64,000 bases of DNA from Pectobacterium aroidearum (lineage in GTDB: Bacteria > Pseudomonadota > Gammaproteobacteria > Enterobacterales > Enterobacteriaceae), in assembly GCF_041228105.1 (NCBI RefSeq), contig NZ_CP166097.1, positions 4,588,001 to 4,652,000 of the forward strand, written 5' to 3'. Under the pieces are notes generated by a model. The model worked only from the letters and a program-made list of their open reading frames with translations, searched no databases and had not been told where the DNA came from. Position 1 is the stretch's first letter; each line of letters starts with the position of its first letter. The position numbers and the translations under genes are program-made. Shown piece by piece: positions 25,414 to 35,582 of the stretch.

Positions 25414-26784
25414 TCACGCCGTCATGACTGACGTATTGGCCTGCTCAACTTGTTCAACCACGCTGTTCAGGGCAGATTCAAACGCGTTCAGTGCATAATC
25501 GAGCTCTTCTTCGCTAATCGTCAGCGGAGGCAGGAAGCGGAATACCGCCAGATTATTGATGGTGAAATTCACCTGAATACGCCATTTCTCTACCAGCAGA
25601 CCAGCGATCGCCGCCGAATAGTATTCCCCCATGCTGGCATGCAGCGTCTCCGGCAAACGACCAAACTCAATGCCAATCATCAGCCCTTTGCCGCGCACTT
25701 CTTTGATCACTTGCGGATGGCGAGCCTGAATGTCATAGAGCCGTTGCATCATTAACGCGCCTTTACGTTCCGCCATGCCACACAGATCGTGTTCGATGAT
25801 GAACTGCAAGGAACCCAGCGCCGCTGCCGCACTCAGGGTATTTTCCTGATAGGTGGCCGTGTGGTGATAGCAGGTTTCGATGGTGCCATATGCCGCTTCA
25901 TACAAGCTTTCCGTACACAGATAACCGCCAAACGGCACCAGCCCGCCGGATAAACCTTTGGCGAATACAATGCAATCCGGCACTACGTCATCATGTTCAC
26001 AACACCAGAACTTACCGGTACGCGCCGCGCCACACTGAATCTCGTCCAGCACCAGCAGCGTGTCATAGCGATCGCACAGCTCGCGAGCCGCTTTCAGGTA
26101 ACCCGCCGGTGGCACGATAATGCCGCCTTCCCCCTGAATGGGTTCCACCACGAACGCCTTGTATTTTCCTGTCGCCAGCGCATTTTCCAGCTCCGTGACC
26201 GAGCCGTAGGCAACATGATCGATATTGCCTAATGTCGGCTGCTGCCCCGCCCGCCACTTATCCTTACCGCCGAGCGACACCGCGCCTGACGTCTTACCGT
26301 GAAAGGCGCCAAGCGTCGCCAGCAGGTGGGTCTTATGTGTTTTATGTCGGGTACCAAGCTTGACCAGTTTGATCATCCCTTCGATCGCCTCCGCGCCTCC
26401 GGTCGCCGTCCCCATCTTGGTCAATTTGCCCTGTGGCGAGAGCAACGCCATGTTGTGCGCCAGCGCCGCCGCCACGTTGTGATAGGAAATCGCGCCCATC
26501 ATGAAGAGGCGGTTATCGAAACATTTCTGCAAACAGGACCACACAAACTCATTGTTATTACCGACAGTCACCACCCCGACCGCGCCAATCATATCCAGAT
26601 GCTTTTCACCTTTGTCATCGATGAAGGTGCTGCCTTCCGCCCGAACAAAATATTTGGCATGACCATCCAAAGAGCGCATGCGGTTCAGGTGGGTTAATTG
26701 CAGCGCGCGAGTCGTTTCGCCATCCAGTGCGATCGCGTCATCAATGGTGTAAAAACCCGGTACGATGTCTTTTGCCTGTGCCAT
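25414..26784 (-). CDS. Class III PLP-dependent aminotransferase
   Basis: 456-residue fold-type I aminotransferase of the ornithine/putrescine/GABA group. PLP features in order: TATGGAEAIE (phosphate-binding), GAFHGKTSGAVSLG, VVEPIQGEGGI, VLDEIQCGAARTGKF (aspartate contacting the PLP nitrogen) and the Schiff-base lysine in VFAKGLSGG. The ATG at 26784 is chosen because of family length and GAGG upstream; a longer in-frame start at 27105 overlaps nothing homologous. Probably regulated by the AraC gene 200 bp upstream. Confidence 0.88.
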   Translation of the reverse strand: MAQAKDIVPGFYTIDDAIALDGETTRALQLTHLNRMRSLDGHAKYFVRAEGSTFIDDKGEKHLDMIGAVGVVTVGNNNEFVWSCLQKCFDNRLFMMGAISYHNVAAALAHNMALLSPQGKLTKMGTATGGAEAIEGMIKLVKLGTRHKTHKTHLLATLGAFHGKTSGAVSLGGKDKWRAGQQPTLGNIDHVAYGSVTELENALATGKYKAFVVEPIQGEGGIIVPPAGYLKAARELCDRYDTLLVLDEIQCGAARTGKFWCCEHDDVVPDCIVFAKGLSGGLVPFGGYLCTESLYEAAYGTIETCYHHTATYQENTLSAAAALGSLQFIIEHDLCGMAERKGALMMQRLYDIQARHPQVIKEVRGKGLMIGIEFGRLPETLHASMGEYYSAAIAGLLVEKWRIQVNFTINNLAVFRFLPPLTISEEELDYALNAFESALNSVVEQVEQANTSVMTA

Positions 26785-26983
26785 AAAAAACCTCACAATC
26801 TTCACTAGATAAATGTGCGATAACGCACGGTGTGAAGCGTTTATAGCAAGGGGCAACGCGGGGAAAATAGAATAAATCGGCACACGACACAGTGCAGCGA
26901 CAGCGTCTTTTTGGTGCAGTCTGCCCCAAAAAAAGCGGCACGGGGTGAAAGGTGTCCCCGTGTGAATCTCACCAGCGATGGGT

Positions 26984-27808
26984 TCAACATTGGCGAATAC
27001 GATATTGGTAGCGCACAGCCTGTAGTCGGGCCAGGTAGTGCTGCGGCGAGCAGGAGGCAAATGCTTTGAATTCACGAAAGAAATGTGACTGATCGGCGTA
27101 TTCAAGGTGCTGCGCCAGCATGGTCAGACTATCGATATTGCCCTGATTGAGTAGCGCGAGCGCCCGCTGGAAACGAATTGTACGGCAGAATGTTTTGGGC
27201 GACATCCCACAATTATCATGAAATAAACGATGAATATAACGCGCGGAATAGAGCGTCTTCCGCTCCAGCTCATCCACCCTGATTTTACCGTCGTGCGCCA
27301 TAATCAGGTCGATGATTTGCAGTAAAAGCGGCGGTGCCGAGCGGGTCGTCCAGTAGGAAAAATAGTGCAGAAACAGGCTGACCTGTTCGTTAAAGTCATG
27401 AGTGTTCACCAAGCGTCTCAGCAGACGCGGCGTATCGGGCGCGACCTCATCAAAAGGGATCTCCTGCCCCGCCAATTCCCCCGGCGACAGGTCGAGAAAA
27501 GCCGGCATGATCCCCGGCATAAAGCGCACGCCAAAATAGCGCTCTCCCGGCATCAGCCGGGTAATCTGCGCCGATGCGGTACTGCCGCAAACGCGCCCGC
27601 TGGGTGCCTCAGGACAGCAATGCAGCAAGAGATCGACACTGCCGTCCGGCACGGCAAGCGTCATCGGTTCGGCGCGATCGACCGTAAAACTGTAAAAATG
27701 GGCAATCGGTGACTGACTGACGCTTTTCTTCAGGTAATCTTCCGCCGCGTTGATGACAAACCACGGCTGCAATGGCCGTACGCGAAACGACGCAGAATCA
27801 GGATGCAT
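26984..27808 (-). CDS. AraC-family transcriptional regulator
   Basis: 274 residues. The N-terminal effector domain (about 1-150) contains MPGERYFGVRFMPG and LSPGELAGQEIPF, the DUF6597-like layout of many AraC regulators. The C-terminal double helix-turn-helix (about 170-265) includes LYSARYIHRLFHDNCGMSPKTF and YADQSHFFREFKAF. ATG 27808 follows a GGGGGAGAAGG ribosome-binding region. Same strand and immediately upstream of the aminotransferase, so it is the likely activator of that cluster. Confidence 0.87.
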   Translation of the reverse strand: MHPDSASFRVRPLQPWFVINAAEDYLKKSVSQSPIAHFYSFTVDRAEPMTLAVPDGSVDLLLHCCPEAPSGRVCGSTASAQITRLMPGERYFGVRFMPGIMPAFLDLSPGELAGQEIPFDEVAPDTPRLLRRLVNTHDFNEQVSLFLHYFSYWTTRSAPPLLLQIIDLIMAHDGKIRVDELERKTLYSARYIHRLFHDNCGMSPKTFCRTIRFQRALALLNQGNIDSLTMLAQHLEYADQSHFFREFKAFASCSPQHYLARLQAVRYQYRIRQC

Positions 27809-27895
27809 TGACCTTCTCCCCCGCAACGATGACGCAGGGGATCAGGCAATTTTTACGCCAACTCGCTTTTCGTCAACGCGATTGCGCGTCTGTCG

Positions 27896-28933
27896 TTACG
27901 CATCCGGCCCGATTCTGACCACTAATTTGCCAAAGTTACGACCGTGCAGCAGGCCAATGAAGGCGTCGGGGGCGTTTTCCAATCCGTCGACAATCTCTTC
28001 ACGATATTTGATCTTACCTTCTGCCACCCACGGCGACACATCCTTCCAGAACTCCTCAAAGCGATGACCGTAATCATCAAAAATGATGAATCCCTGCATG
28101 CGGATACGCTTTTTCAGGATCGTCCCCGCCAGCAGCGGTAAGCGATCCGGGCCATCAGGCAGCCCAGTGGCATTGTAGCCAGAGACTAATCCACACACAG
28201 GAATACGCGCTGAGGTATTCAACAACGGCAGCACGGCGTCAAAGACTTTCCCACCGACGTTTTCAAAGTAGATGTCGATGCCCTGCGGGCAGGCCTGCTT
28301 CAGCTGTTCGGCAAAATCATCCGCCCGGTGGTCAAGGCAAACATCAAACCCCAGTACCTCAACCGCGTAGCGACATTTCTCCGCCCCGCCGGCTACGCCA
28401 ACAACACGGCAGCCTTTCAATTTCCCGATCTGACCAACCGTCGCGCCGACCGGACCAGTCGCGGCGGCTACCACCAGGGTTTCACCCGCTTTCGGCTGTC
28501 CGATATCCGTCAGCCCCATATACGCGGTGAAGCCCGGCATCCCCAGCACGCCCAGTGCGTAGGAAGGATTGGTCGGCGACTGCCCCAGATTGGTTAATCC
28601 TTTACCGTCAGAAACCGCATAATCCTGCCAGCCGCTGTAGGACAACACCCAGTCACCCGTCTGATAATCGGGGTGTTTTGACTCCACCACGCGGCTGATG
28701 GTTCCACCGACCATCACGTCATTCAGTTCGACAGGTTTAGCATAAGAAGGGGCGTCGCTCATGCGGCCACGCATATAAGGATCGAGGGAAAGAAACACGG
28801 AGCGCAGCAGCACTTGCCCCGCATCTACGGATGGGACTGCCTGCTGTTCCAGACGAAAATTCTCTTGTGTCGGCGCGCCGTGCGGGCGTTGAGCCAAAAC
28901 CACACGGCGGTTAATGCGATCGGTTTGCGGCAT
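27896..28933 (-). CDS. curA: NADP-dependent 2-alkenal/curcumin-type reductase
   Basis: Zinc-independent medium-chain dehydrogenase/reductase (leukotriene B4 dehydrogenase-like) that reduces activated double bonds. 345 residues, the same length as E. coli CurA (YncB). N-terminal NRRVVLAQRPHGAPT, catalytic-domain SLDPYMRGRM and nucleotide-binding VVAAATGPVGATVGQIGKLKGCRVVGVAGG are family hallmarks. GGAGG lies 5 bp before the ATG at 28933. Downstream of nothing obvious in its pathway; probably monocistronic. Confidence 0.88.
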   Translation of the reverse strand: MPQTDRINRRVVLAQRPHGAPTQENFRLEQQAVPSVDAGQVLLRSVFLSLDPYMRGRMSDAPSYAKPVELNDVMVGGTISRVVESKHPDYQTGDWVLSYSGWQDYAVSDGKGLTNLGQSPTNPSYALGVLGMPGFTAYMGLTDIGQPKAGETLVVAAATGPVGATVGQIGKLKGCRVVGVAGGAEKCRYAVEVLGFDVCLDHRADDFAEQLKQACPQGIDIYFENVGGKVFDAVLPLLNTSARIPVCGLVSGYNATGLPDGPDRLPLLAGTILKKRIRMQGFIIFDDYGHRFEEFWKDVSPWVAEGKIKYREEIVDGLENAPDAFIGLLHGRNFGKLVVRIGPDA

Positions 28934-29131
28934 AATATCCTCCATTAGACAAAGCGCGTTGATGAAATCACTTCGTTAACAATAGGATCTGTTCTTTCTT
29001 CTGGCTACGCAAACCGTGCGGCACATCGTGTTGATACAGTTCGATAAAAACATCCTGTATCTGATCGATAAAAACCAGCTCAAAAGGATTGGCAACGATA
29101 ACGGCTTTCGAGCTGGTTAAAAATGAATACA

Positions 29132-30316
29132 TTATGTGGGAATCGGGGCGTCCCTAGAAATCAACTTCTGCTCACGTAACTCATCCCAGAATGCCTGCGG
29201 GATACCCACTTTCATTGATTGAATATTCGCTTTCACCTGTGCGGGAGCACGGGCACCAGGAATAATCGCAGAAACAATAGAAGGCGCGGCGGCAAACTGA
29301 AGTGCAGCGGTTCTGATATCCACACCATGCCGATCAGCAATTTTTGCCAAATACGCGCGCTTCTCAACGACACCTGGCGGCAATTGTGTACTGAAATGAT
29401 AACGATTCCGTCCGCCCAGGAATCCATCATTGAGTGGTGTTCCAACCGTAACGGTAATCCCTTTTTTAGCCAAAATCGGGAACGTTTTCATCAGGGTATC
29501 TTCATGGTCAATGATACTGTACTGACAGGCTAACAGTACAATATCGGGTGTCGGCCCCTCTAAAGCCGCCGCCATCGTAGCGGCATCGGGACGATTAATG
29601 CCAAAGCCCCAGGCCTTTATCACCCCTTCCTTACGGAGTTTCTCCAATTCGGCCATTGCACCGAGGCGAGCGGTGTCGAAGGAGGTTGTCCAGGGCTGGG
29701 AGAGTTCTGTGTTCTCTGGACCGAGATCGTGAATGTAGACGATATCAATACTGGAGAGCCCCAAACGTTGGAGACTATCTTCAATAGAGCGTCTTGTTCC
29801 TGCCGCGGTGTAATCATACTCATAGGAAAAGTTGAGTTTGTCCGCCCACAACGATGCTGGCAATGCTTCCCGACTGGGATGGAATACCCGCCCGACTTTA
29901 GTCGAGATAAGGTACTGATCGCGCGGTTTATCGCGCAGAAATGCACCGAGTCTATGTTCTGAAAGGCCATGCCCATAGAAAGGCGACGTATCGTAGTAAC
30001 GAACCCCGCCATCCCAGGCAGCCTGCAACGTCGCCTGAGCTTGTGCATCGCTGATCGGCGCAAAAATATTACCAATCTGTGTCCCACCCATGCCGAAACG
30101 AACTGGCGTTCGGTAACGAACACCTTGGTCAGCAGCATTGAGGGGTAACGATGTTTTGGTGATTTTACCCCGAGTAGGGAGTACGCTTCCTTGTATGGTT
30201 TCAGGCTTAAAGCTCGCTACGTCACCCAGTGCTTGCCCCGATTGTGCTAATACTGAACCCGTGGCAACAAGGGCAGCCCCACCAGCCGCTAATCTCAGAA
30301 ACTCTCTGCGCTCCAT
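29132..30316 (-). CDS. Tat-exported aldo/keto reductase
   Basis: 394 residues with an N-terminal twin-arginine signal, MERREFLRLAAGGAALVATG, followed by an AKR barrel. Catalytic tetrad positions are readable: D and Y in YYDTSPFYGHGLSEH, K in ISTKVGR and H in VYIHDLG; the pattern matches D-threo-aldose/fucose dehydrogenase-like AKRs. Most AKRs are cytoplasmic NADPH enzymes, so a Tat-exported member is unusual and implies folding with cofactor before export to the periplasm. Divergent LysR gene upstream may control it with the SnoaL-like gene. Confidence 0.82.
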   Translation of the reverse strand: MERREFLRLAAGGAALVATGSVLAQSGQALGDVASFKPETIQGSVLPTRGKITKTSLPLNAADQGVRYRTPVRFGMGGTQIGNIFAPISDAQAQATLQAAWDGGVRYYDTSPFYGHGLSEHRLGAFLRDKPRDQYLISTKVGRVFHPSREALPASLWADKLNFSYEYDYTAAGTRRSIEDSLQRLGLSSIDIVYIHDLGPENTELSQPWTTSFDTARLGAMAELEKLRKEGVIKAWGFGINRPDAATMAAALEGPTPDIVLLACQYSIIDHEDTLMKTFPILAKKGITVTVGTPLNDGFLGGRNRYHFSTQLPPGVVEKRAYLAKIADRHGVDIRTAALQFAAAPSIVSAIIPGARAPAQVKANIQSMKVGIPQAFWDELREQKLISRDAPIPT

Positions 30317-30372
30317 CTCCGATACCTCTCATGTTGTGTTAGCCGCGAAATATTCCCATCATTTAGCCTTTC

Positions 30373-30888
30373 TTAACGTAAATCGGGTGCCTCATTGAGT
30401 AATGCAGGATCCCAGTGCTCAACCGCCTTGCCATCCCGGATCCGCCATGTGTCGTACCAAGTGGTCTTATAGGAACCGCCCGGCGCGTTAGGATCGCTAA
30501 CCGTCCGAGGATAAAGCACCGTTACTAAATCCCCTTCGGCAAGTACTGCAATGACTTTCATATTAAGCCGCTCGGGGAGCGGGCGAGGTTTGACCTTGAG
30601 GACTTTGGTAAAATAATCAACGACAGCAGCACGACCACTCTGCGCATTCGGGTTGTGCTGTAGATACTCTTCCGAGAGGAGTTCATCAGCTTTGTCCCAC
30701 TGTCCAGCATCAAGCAAATCCCGCAGAATCCGATAAACGACTTGCTTATTCGCATTCAATACCGGGTCTGGACTGGTGAATAACGCATCAGGGTTACCAG
30801 CAACTTGCGGCGCAGGGGTCTGTGCCTGTGCACAAGTAGAAATCAGGCTAGTAGCCAACACCGCTGTCAATAACGCCATTTTTATCAT
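30373..30888 (-). CDS. Exported SnoaL/NTF2-like protein
   Basis: 171 residues with a Sec signal (MIKMALLTAVLATSLISTCAQA, cleavage near AQA at about 22). The rest has the cone-shaped NTF2/SnoaL fold pattern: YRILRDLLDAGQWDKADELLSEEYLQHNPNAQSG near 50-84 and a final WDTWRI..GKAVEHWD-type strand pair. Members include polyketide cyclases and ester hydrolases; catalytic function is not predictable. 56 bp upstream of the Tat AKR gene on the same strand. Confidence 0.75.
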   Translation of the reverse strand: MIKMALLTAVLATSLISTCAQAQTPAPQVAGNPDALFTSPDPVLNANKQVVYRILRDLLDAGQWDKADELLSEEYLQHNPNAQSGRAAVVDYFTKVLKVKPRPLPERLNMKVIAVLAEGDLVTVLYPRTVSDPNAPGGSYKTTWYDTWRIRDGKAVEHWDPALLNEAPDLR

Positions 30889-31143
30889 TGGTTCATCTCA
30901 AGATTGATGGGTAATCGTTAGGATTTCGGGCATCCCCACCGTGAGGTCGAGGTATCCGGTGTCTTGAGCTCAACACCTTGCAAACTTTGGGCTGGTAGCT
31001 CACGAACGGGCTTACTTGAAAGAGTACATCGGCTCGTTTTTGTAAAATAAATTGTGGAGTTCTCGTTAGCATTCCGTAAATTGATATTTCTGGATTTCAT
31101 TATTCCAAATCAAGGAATAGTGTGGGTATGAAGAGGAGGAAAT

Positions 31144-32049
31144 ATGAACCGCCTGGAAATACTGCGCATCTTTACTACAGCAGCCTCGAGCCACAATTTT
31201 CGTGATGCGGCAAAAAAACTAGGGGTATCCGCACAAGCGATCACGCGGGGTATCCAATGCCTGGAAGACGAACTTGGAGAAGTGCTATTTCACCGCAATA
31301 CCAGAGGCGTGCAATTGACAAATTTCGGTGAAAGGTTTGTCAACAATGCTCAGCAGGCGGTATCAGGCGTCGATGGTCTATTCCAACGCACCAATCGCAG
31401 ACAGCTGTCTGAATATGCAGGCGTAGTACGAATCACTGCACCGCCTTTTATTATACGTGATGTGGTCATGCCAATGCTGAGTCAACGCTTAGCGGATTTC
31501 CCAGGCTTACTCCTTGACTTACGGCTATCGGAAGAATGGGCAGATACCGTCAATCAACAAATTGACATCGGCATACGGATGGGCCCAACGCGTGATAATC
31601 GCTGGGTCGCCAAAGCGGTAAAAAAAGTGCCTTTTTATGTGGTGGCCACACCAGCATTACTTGCCCGCATTGGTACACCGAAGCATATTGATGAGCTTGA
31701 AAAATTACCGACTACCGCGTTACTCGATCGTCGTACCGGACGACCGTGGCCTTGGTTATTTAGCGATGGACGTCTTCTGTCACTATCAAGGCCCGTAATT
31801 GTCGTCGACGATCTTGAAGCTGAGTGTGCGGCCGTTTTGTCAGGCATTGGGATAGGACAATTGTCAGGGATAATCGCAGCCCCGTATTTGCGTACGGGGC
31901 ATCTTGTTGCCTTGCTTAATAATGATATGCCGGATCCCTGGCCTCTTCATGTTTATCGACCACAGGCAGGCCCAGTGCCAGCACGAGTTCGTCTAGTGTT
32001 TGATACTTTGGTAGATATATTGGGCAACATAGACCTGACTCTTCCCTAA
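31144..32049 (+). CDS. LysR-family regulator
   Basis: 301 residues: winged helix-turn-helix at about 1-60 (LEILRIFTTAASSHNFRDAAKKLGVSA, AITRGIQCLEDELG) and a substrate-binding-like effector domain (about 88-290). Divergent from the SnoaL/AKR pair with a 255-bp gap, so it probably controls that operon. GAGGAGG ribosome-binding site before the ATG. Effector unknown. Confidence 0.87.
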   Translation: MNRLEILRIFTTAASSHNFRDAAKKLGVSAQAITRGIQCLEDELGEVLFHRNTRGVQLTNFGERFVNNAQQAVSGVDGLFQRTNRRQLSEYAGVVRITAPPFIIRDVVMPMLSQRLADFPGLLLDLRLSEEWADTVNQQIDIGIRMGPTRDNRWVAKAVKKVPFYVVATPALLARIGTPKHIDELEKLPTTALLDRRTGRPWPWLFSDGRLLSLSRPVIVVDDLEAECAAVLSGIGIGQLSGIIAAPYLRTGHLVALLNNDMPDPWPLHVYRPQAGPVPARVRLVFDTLVDILGNIDLTLP

Positions 32050-32115
32050 AAATGCTTGCCGCTACGCACTCGAGCAAACACGGATCACGTTTTCCGACGA
32101 CGTTTTTAAAGTAAA

Positions 32116-32622
32116 TTATGCTGCTTTGCTTTTTTCGTAACGTGACATGCGATCCAGATAGCCCATGACGAGCGCAGACAGCACAAACGTCAAATGGATA
32201 ATCACATACCACATCAGCTTGTTATCCGGGATATTACGGGCATCCATGAACACACGCAGCAGATGGATCGACGAGATCGCGACAATCGAGGCAGCCACTT
32301 TATTTTTCAGCGAGCCGGAGTCCATCTTACCGAGCCAGTTCAATTTTTCTCTGCCATCGGTGATATCTAATGCCGACACAAAATTTTCGTAGCCAGACAA
32401 CATCACCATCACCAGCAGTCCGCCAACCAGCGTCATATCGATCAGTGACAACAACACCAATACCAAATCCGCTTCCGCTATATCAAAGATATTAGGCAGA
32501 ACGTGGAACACCTCCTGGAAAAACTTGATCGCCAGCGCCAGTAAGCCCAGCGATAGCCCGAGATAAACAGGGGCAAGCAGCCAGCGCGAGGTATACATCA
32601 GATTCTCAATAAAACGTTCCAT
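32116..32622 (-). CDS. yqhA: UPF0114 membrane protein YqhA
   Basis: 168-residue inner-membrane protein with four predicted transmembrane helices. It starts [20 protein letters not shown] and includes [34 protein letters not shown], closely following E. coli YqhA (164 aa). Function unknown; sometimes associated with redox stress. Confidence 0.92.
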   Translation of the reverse strand: MERFIENLMYTSRWLLAPVYLGLSLGLLALAIKFFQEVFHVLPNIFDIAEADLVLVLLSLIDMTLVGGLLVMVMLSGYENFVSALDITDGREKLNWLGKMDSGSLKNKVAASIVAISSIHLLRVFMDARNIPDNKLMWYVIIHLTFVLSALVMGYLDRMSRYEKSKAA

Positions 32623-32949
32623 AACTCACTATATGCAGGTGGAAAAAGAGGGGAATAATAGCGAAAAGTTCTGCTGCGGTGTTAATCAATTCTTGAACAG
32701 AATGCGGTATTTACAGAATGCTCTGCCTTATCACGCCTTCAGAGATCAATTCCACATTTTGTGATCTTGCCTGTATCAACCTTCAAACCGATGCCGCCCC
32801 TCTTCCCCTCGTGGCACGCATCGGAAGGTGCGCATTTTTTCACATTCCTACACTGTTTAGCGCCAGCAGGTCTGGCAACACTCATACACCGCACTCTACA
32901 TTCAGAGCCGAATACAGGCTTACTACAAAGTAAAAACAAGGGGTTACGC
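32623..32949 (+). promoter_or_regulatory. rhaT promoter region
   Basis: 327-bp gap between yqhA and rhaT. Expected to hold RhaS and CRP sites for rhaT. A TGTGATC half-site is at 32759-32765 but its partner is poor. Nothing else is clear by eye. Confidence 0.3.
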
Positions 32950-33984
32950 ATGAGCAATCCTATTCTTCTTGGTATTTTCTGGCACTTCATCGGCGCGGCC
33001 AGCGCGGCCTGTTTTTATGCGCCGTTTAAGCAGGTCAAAAACTGGTCGTGGGAAACCATGTGGTCACTCGGCGGATTTTTCTCGTGGATTATCCTGCCCT
33101 GGTGCATCAGCTGGTGGCTACTTCCTGATTTTTGGCGCTATTACGGTTCGTTCGATATGGCGACCCTACTCCCCATCTTTCTCTTCGGCGCCATGTGGGG
33201 CATCGGCAATATCAACTATGGCCTGACGATGCGTTACCTTGGCATGTCGATGGGCATCGGGATCGCCATCGGCGTAACACTGATTATCGGCACGCTGATG
33301 ACGCCCGTCCTGCAAGGAAAGTTCTCGGTTCTGTTTGGCTCGGCAGGCGGCCGCATGACGCTACTGGGCGTGCTGGTCGCGGTCATAGGCGTTGCGATTG
33401 TTAGCTACGCGGGTTTACTGAAAGAGCGTGCACTCGGCATTCGTGCCGAGGAATTCAACCTGAAAAAAGGGCTGATTCTGGCTGTGATGTGCGGCATCTT
33501 CTCCGCAGGCATGTCCTTTGCTATGGACGCCGCAAAACCCATGCACGCCCCCGCACAGGCGCAGGGGATCAATGCATTGTATGTCGCCCTCCCAAGCTAC
33601 GTGGTGATTATGGGCGGCGGTGCCGTCGTGAATCTGGGCTTCTGTTTCATCCGTTTGGCTACCTGCAAAGGCATTTCATTAAAAGCCGATCTGGCACAGG
33701 CCAAACCGTTACTGATTGCCAATGCGCTCTTCGCCATTCTGGGCGGCGTCATGTGGTATTTACAGTTCTTCTTCTATGCCTGGGGGCACGCCAACATTCC
33801 GGCCGATTACACCTATATCAGTTGGATGCTGCACATGAGCTTCTACGTGCTGTGCGGTGGCATCGTCGGCTTACTGTTTAAAGAATGGAAAGCCGTGGGT
33901 CAGAAGCCCGTGCGCATGCTGGTATTGGGCTGCGTGGTGATTATTCTGGCGGCGAATATTGTCGGGTTAGGCATGGCCGCATAA
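32950..33984 (+). CDS. rhaT: L-rhamnose/proton symporter
   Basis: Inner-membrane transporter bringing L-rhamnose (a pectin side-chain and hemicellulose sugar) into the cytoplasm. 344 aa, same length as E. coli RhaT, with ten hydrophobic segments; it begins [20 protein letters not shown] as in the family. AAGGGG lies 9-12 bp before the ATG. It feeds the rhaBADM operon 9.5 kb downstream, but is separated from it by the ABC operon and toxin-antitoxin pair. Confidence 0.95.
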   Translation: MSNPILLGIFWHFIGAASAACFYAPFKQVKNWSWETMWSLGGFFSWIILPWCISWWLLPDFWRYYGSFDMATLLPIFLFGAMWGIGNINYGLTMRYLGMSMGIGIAIGVTLIIGTLMTPVLQGKFSVLFGSAGGRMTLLGVLVAVIGVAIVSYAGLLKERALGIRAEEFNLKKGLILAVMCGIFSAGMSFAMDAAKPMHAPAQAQGINALYVALPSYVVIMGGGAVVNLGFCFIRLATCKGISLKADLAQAKPLLIANALFAILGGVMWYLQFFFYAWGHANIPADYTYISWMLHMSFYVLCGGIVGLLFKEWKAVGQKPVRMLVLGCVVIILAANIVGLGMAA

Positions 33985-34082
33985 GCACCTTAGCATCGCG
34001 TTCTGTGCTCACTGAGCGATTACCGAATGCGATGCTAAATAGCCTTGCTCATACCGAGGCGTTTTATGGTCAGAGAAATGAA

Positions 34083-34109
34083 AACGCCCTGAGAGAACCT
34101 CAAGGCGTT
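34083..34109. terminator. Terminator for yagU (minus) and perhaps rhaT
   Basis: AACGCC-TGAG (34083-34093) pairs with CTCA-GGCGTT (34099-34109) with one mismatch and a 5-nt loop. Minus-strand exit is TTTTCATTT. A longer repeat, TTAGCATCGC with GCGATGCTAA, lies just upstream at about 33989-34038 and probably terminates rhaT. Confidence 0.6.
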
Positions 34110-34232
34110 GGATAGATTTCAATGTTTACGACTAATTTATTTCACCGCTAACGTATTTTCCGATAATTAATAGCGCAACACCAAAATAATAAGCATCGCA
34201 ATATTTCACATTATCTAAAATAAAATCACAGA

Positions 34233-34847
34233 CTATCGTGAAGCACTCAGAGGAATCTCTGGATCAGGCTCGTGAGTCATACGATTACGCAAATCACGAC
34301 GAATAATCTCAATAGACCAGAACCAAATTAGGTGACCCACGATTTCTGATACATGTTCATACCAAGGGAGAACAAACAGAGATGGCGTCAGCCCCATCAA
34401 TGGGAATGAAATCATATGGACGAATAATTGCGCCAGCGCACCCGCCAACAGACCTTGCCATAATTTTATTTTAGGAAATACTTCTGCAACAACGCAGTAA
34501 CCTACAGCAAAAACAATAGAGAAAATAATATGCGTCACACCAACCCAATTGAATACATGGCCGGCAAAGGTATAAACAGCCGCATTAGGGTCAACAACGC
34601 CAAGCCAGTCGCGTAAAAAAATGTAGGGAGGGTTAAGAAAATTACGAGAGCAATCAATGTGCTCGGCAGCTCTAATCAGTGACTCAGGTGCACAAGCACC
34701 AGTAAACATATCCGTAGGGCTACGTGGGGGAAGCGGATTTTCTGCGCCCCATTTGACGAAAGATGAAACAATACCTGCAATTAAACCAATAAAAGCAGCC
34801 AATCCATAGCGTCTCCGGGATGGAGATGTTTGTTCAAAAAAGTTCAT
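34233..34847 (-). CDS. yagU: YagU, DUF1440 inner-membrane protein
   Basis: 204 aa, the length of E. coli YagU. N-terminal [31 protein letters not shown] is the family signature, with further transmembrane segments around residues 95-120, 130-150 and 160-180. E. coli YagU contributes to acid resistance; transport role unproven. No operon partners. Confidence 0.88.
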   Translation of the reverse strand: MNFFEQTSPSRRRYGLAAFIGLIAGIVSSFVKWGAENPLPPRSPTDMFTGACAPESLIRAAEHIDCSRNFLNPPYIFLRDWLGVVDPNAAVYTFAGHVFNWVGVTHIIFSIVFAVGYCVVAEVFPKIKLWQGLLAGALAQLFVHMISFPLMGLTPSLFVLPWYEHVSEIVGHLIWFWSIEIIRRDLRNRMTHEPDPEIPLSASR

Positions 34848-35582
34848 TTTTTTACCAATCTAACCATTAAAGGTTATATTCTTACATAGGTATTACGCAC
34901 TTATAAAGCGGTTAATTGGTCTATCGGATAATCTCTCTAGTATATTTAGTTATTAGGAACGTGATTTTAAATTTTATAAAATCGCACAAATAAATAGCGC
35001 GTTGCTTTTTTGTGAAACTTTTATTCAATAATTGAAAACCCAGATTCTCTAACGTAGACGAAATGTATATCCCACGAGAGAGAAACGAATAATAACGCAT
35101 CAATAAAGCGTCGATAATAAATAGTCTGGTTATTTATTTGTAAAATAATAACAGTTCAGTAACTCATACTCTCATCTTGTATCCCTTTCACTCAGAATAT
35201 TTCCTCACATCAGCAAAAGTTGATATTCAGCTGCGACAGATCGGAAAATGAAAAATCCCGCACGCCTCATCATTGATTGTTTATTAATCAATTCGAAACC
35301 AATCCGGGCGCTGATGTTCATCACGCCCGTGTAGCTATAGGTAATCCCCCTGTCGCTGAGGCGTAGCAACAGGTACTTCAATCAATAGTAGTAATAAAGC
35401 AGGCATCATCACTGAGTTTCAGGCAGAAATCTCACTCATCAGCGAACGTAACCGCTTTTCGCATATATATTTTTATGGAATTGAAAATCCACTTTTATTC
35501 TTTTACATGCATAAGGCTGCCCTCTAGAGTAGCGAAAAGACCGCCGTGTATGGCCTCATGTCATTGGTAAAGGACACAGGGA
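34848..35582. other. 735-bp intergenic region with two hairpins
   Basis: AT-rich, no convincing gene. Two hairpins sit 19 bp apart near the 3' end: CGGGCG-TGATG/CATCA-CGCCCG at 35305-35329 and CCTGT-GCT/AGC-ACAGG at 35349-35373. Neither is followed by a T tract. They are 210-280 bp upstream of the ABC operon and could belong to its leader or to a small RNA. Confidence 0.4.

Noticed and set aside
34921..35103. 60-codon minus-strand frame in the yagU-ABC gap
   Set aside because: Has no ribosome-binding site, no recognisable features and atypical composition.
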